From contig CACWUI010000093.1 of NCBI GenBank assembly GCA_902764045.1, positions 1 to 5,105 on the forward strand: a stretch of 5,105 bases of DNA. Direction: 5' to 3'. This stretch comes from an uncultured Lachnospiraceae bacterium (GTDB taxonomy: Bacteria; Bacillota; Clostridia; Lachnospirales; Lachnospiraceae). Shown piece by piece: positions 5,080 to 5,105 of this stretch (its first letter is position 1; every line of letters starts with the position of its first letter). A model generated the notes under the pieces. The model was not told where the DNA came from. It was given only the letters and a program-made list of their open reading frames with translations, and did not search any database. Position numbers and translations under genes: made by a program.

Positions 5080-5105
5080 CAAGTTCGATCCTTGCTGTCG
5101 TCACC
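5079..5105 (+). other. tRNA 3'-end fragment, candidate attachment site
   Basis: GCAAG (5079-5083) and CTTGC (5091-5095) form a perfect 5-bp stem around the 7-nt loop TTCGATC. The core GTTCGATCC matches the invariant T-arm consensus GTTCRANYC. Next come 7 nt (TGTCGTC, an acceptor 3' strand), a discriminator A and CC, where the window ends just short of a CCA. The required 5' acceptor strand (GACGACA or a G-U variant) and a proper D or anticodon arm are not upstream, so this is not a whole tRNA gene. A displaced tRNA 3' end is what integration at a tRNA gene leaves at one end of an element. A competing reading is the start of a gene (ATG at 5069, MAFSKFDPCCRH, running off the window). Confidence 0.45.

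Noticed and set aside
5030..5105. Complete tRNA gene at the window end
   Set aside because: Only the T-arm and acceptor 3' strand fit. No complementary 5' acceptor, D-arm or 5-bp anticodon stem can be placed upstream.
5069..5105. Start of another protein-coding gene (MAFSKFDPCCRH, running off the edge)
   Set aside because: No ribosome binding site precedes the ATG and only 12 codons are visible; kept only as the alternative to the tRNA-end reading.

Overview
The window looks like Bacillota, class Clostridia, from a Lachnospiraceae/Ruminococcaceae-type gut or rumen bacterium. The grounds are moderately AT-rich DNA, strong AGGAGG-like ribosome binding sites, and housekeeping proteins that read like those of Lachnospiraceae. 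It appears to be two unrelated pieces joined near base 2060-2070. Left of the join is chromosomal housekeeping DNA. Right of it is accessory, probably mobile-element DNA.

Left part (1-~2070): the 3' portion of recO (5' end missing, preceded by a 16-T run) is followed 2 nt later by a complete pyridoxal/pyridoxamine kinase gene. Convergent to these, on the minus strand, is the pyrB-pyrI pair for aspartate carbamoyltransferase. pyrI (regulatory chain) is complete with its four zinc cysteines. Only the last ~95 codons of pyrB (catalytic chain) remain. The kinase and pyrI stop codons abut exactly (TGATCA), beside a perfect 10-bp-arm AT-rich palindrome.

Join (~2057-2071): the pyrB reading frame stops matching its family here. 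On the opposite strand, the last ~56 codons of a RecD/TraA-like superfamily 1 helicase begin (motif V/VI region, [12 protein letters not shown]...[10 protein letters not shown]). The two families can both be read within about 15 nt, which points to a microhomology join. It could be an assembly or amplification chimera, or a genuine illegitimate recombination.

Right part (~2060-5105): the helicase tail begins a tightly packed plus-strand operon. Next come an unrecognised 212-aa protein (ATGA overlap), a 358-aa secreted protein with a C-terminal membrane anchor (11-nt overlap) and a 67-aa basic protein, ending in an intrinsic terminator at 4150-4178. A separate unit then starts from a perfect-consensus SigA promoter (TTGACA-17-TATAAT) flanked and overlapped by two palindromes that look like operators. 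It encodes a 211-aa protein that I read as an internal duplication of an SSB-like OB fold. The last ~120 bases hold three hairpin-forming inverted repeats. The window ends in a sequence matching the T-arm and 3' acceptor strand of a tRNA (GTTCGATCC...ACC) with no matching tRNA 5' half, as expected for an integrative element's attachment site.

Working picture (inference): the right part is the end of an integrative or conjugative element carrying a helicase operon, a surface protein of unknown role and a repressible two-OB-fold ssDNA-binding-like protein. The left part is ordinary chromosome that may not belong to the same molecule.
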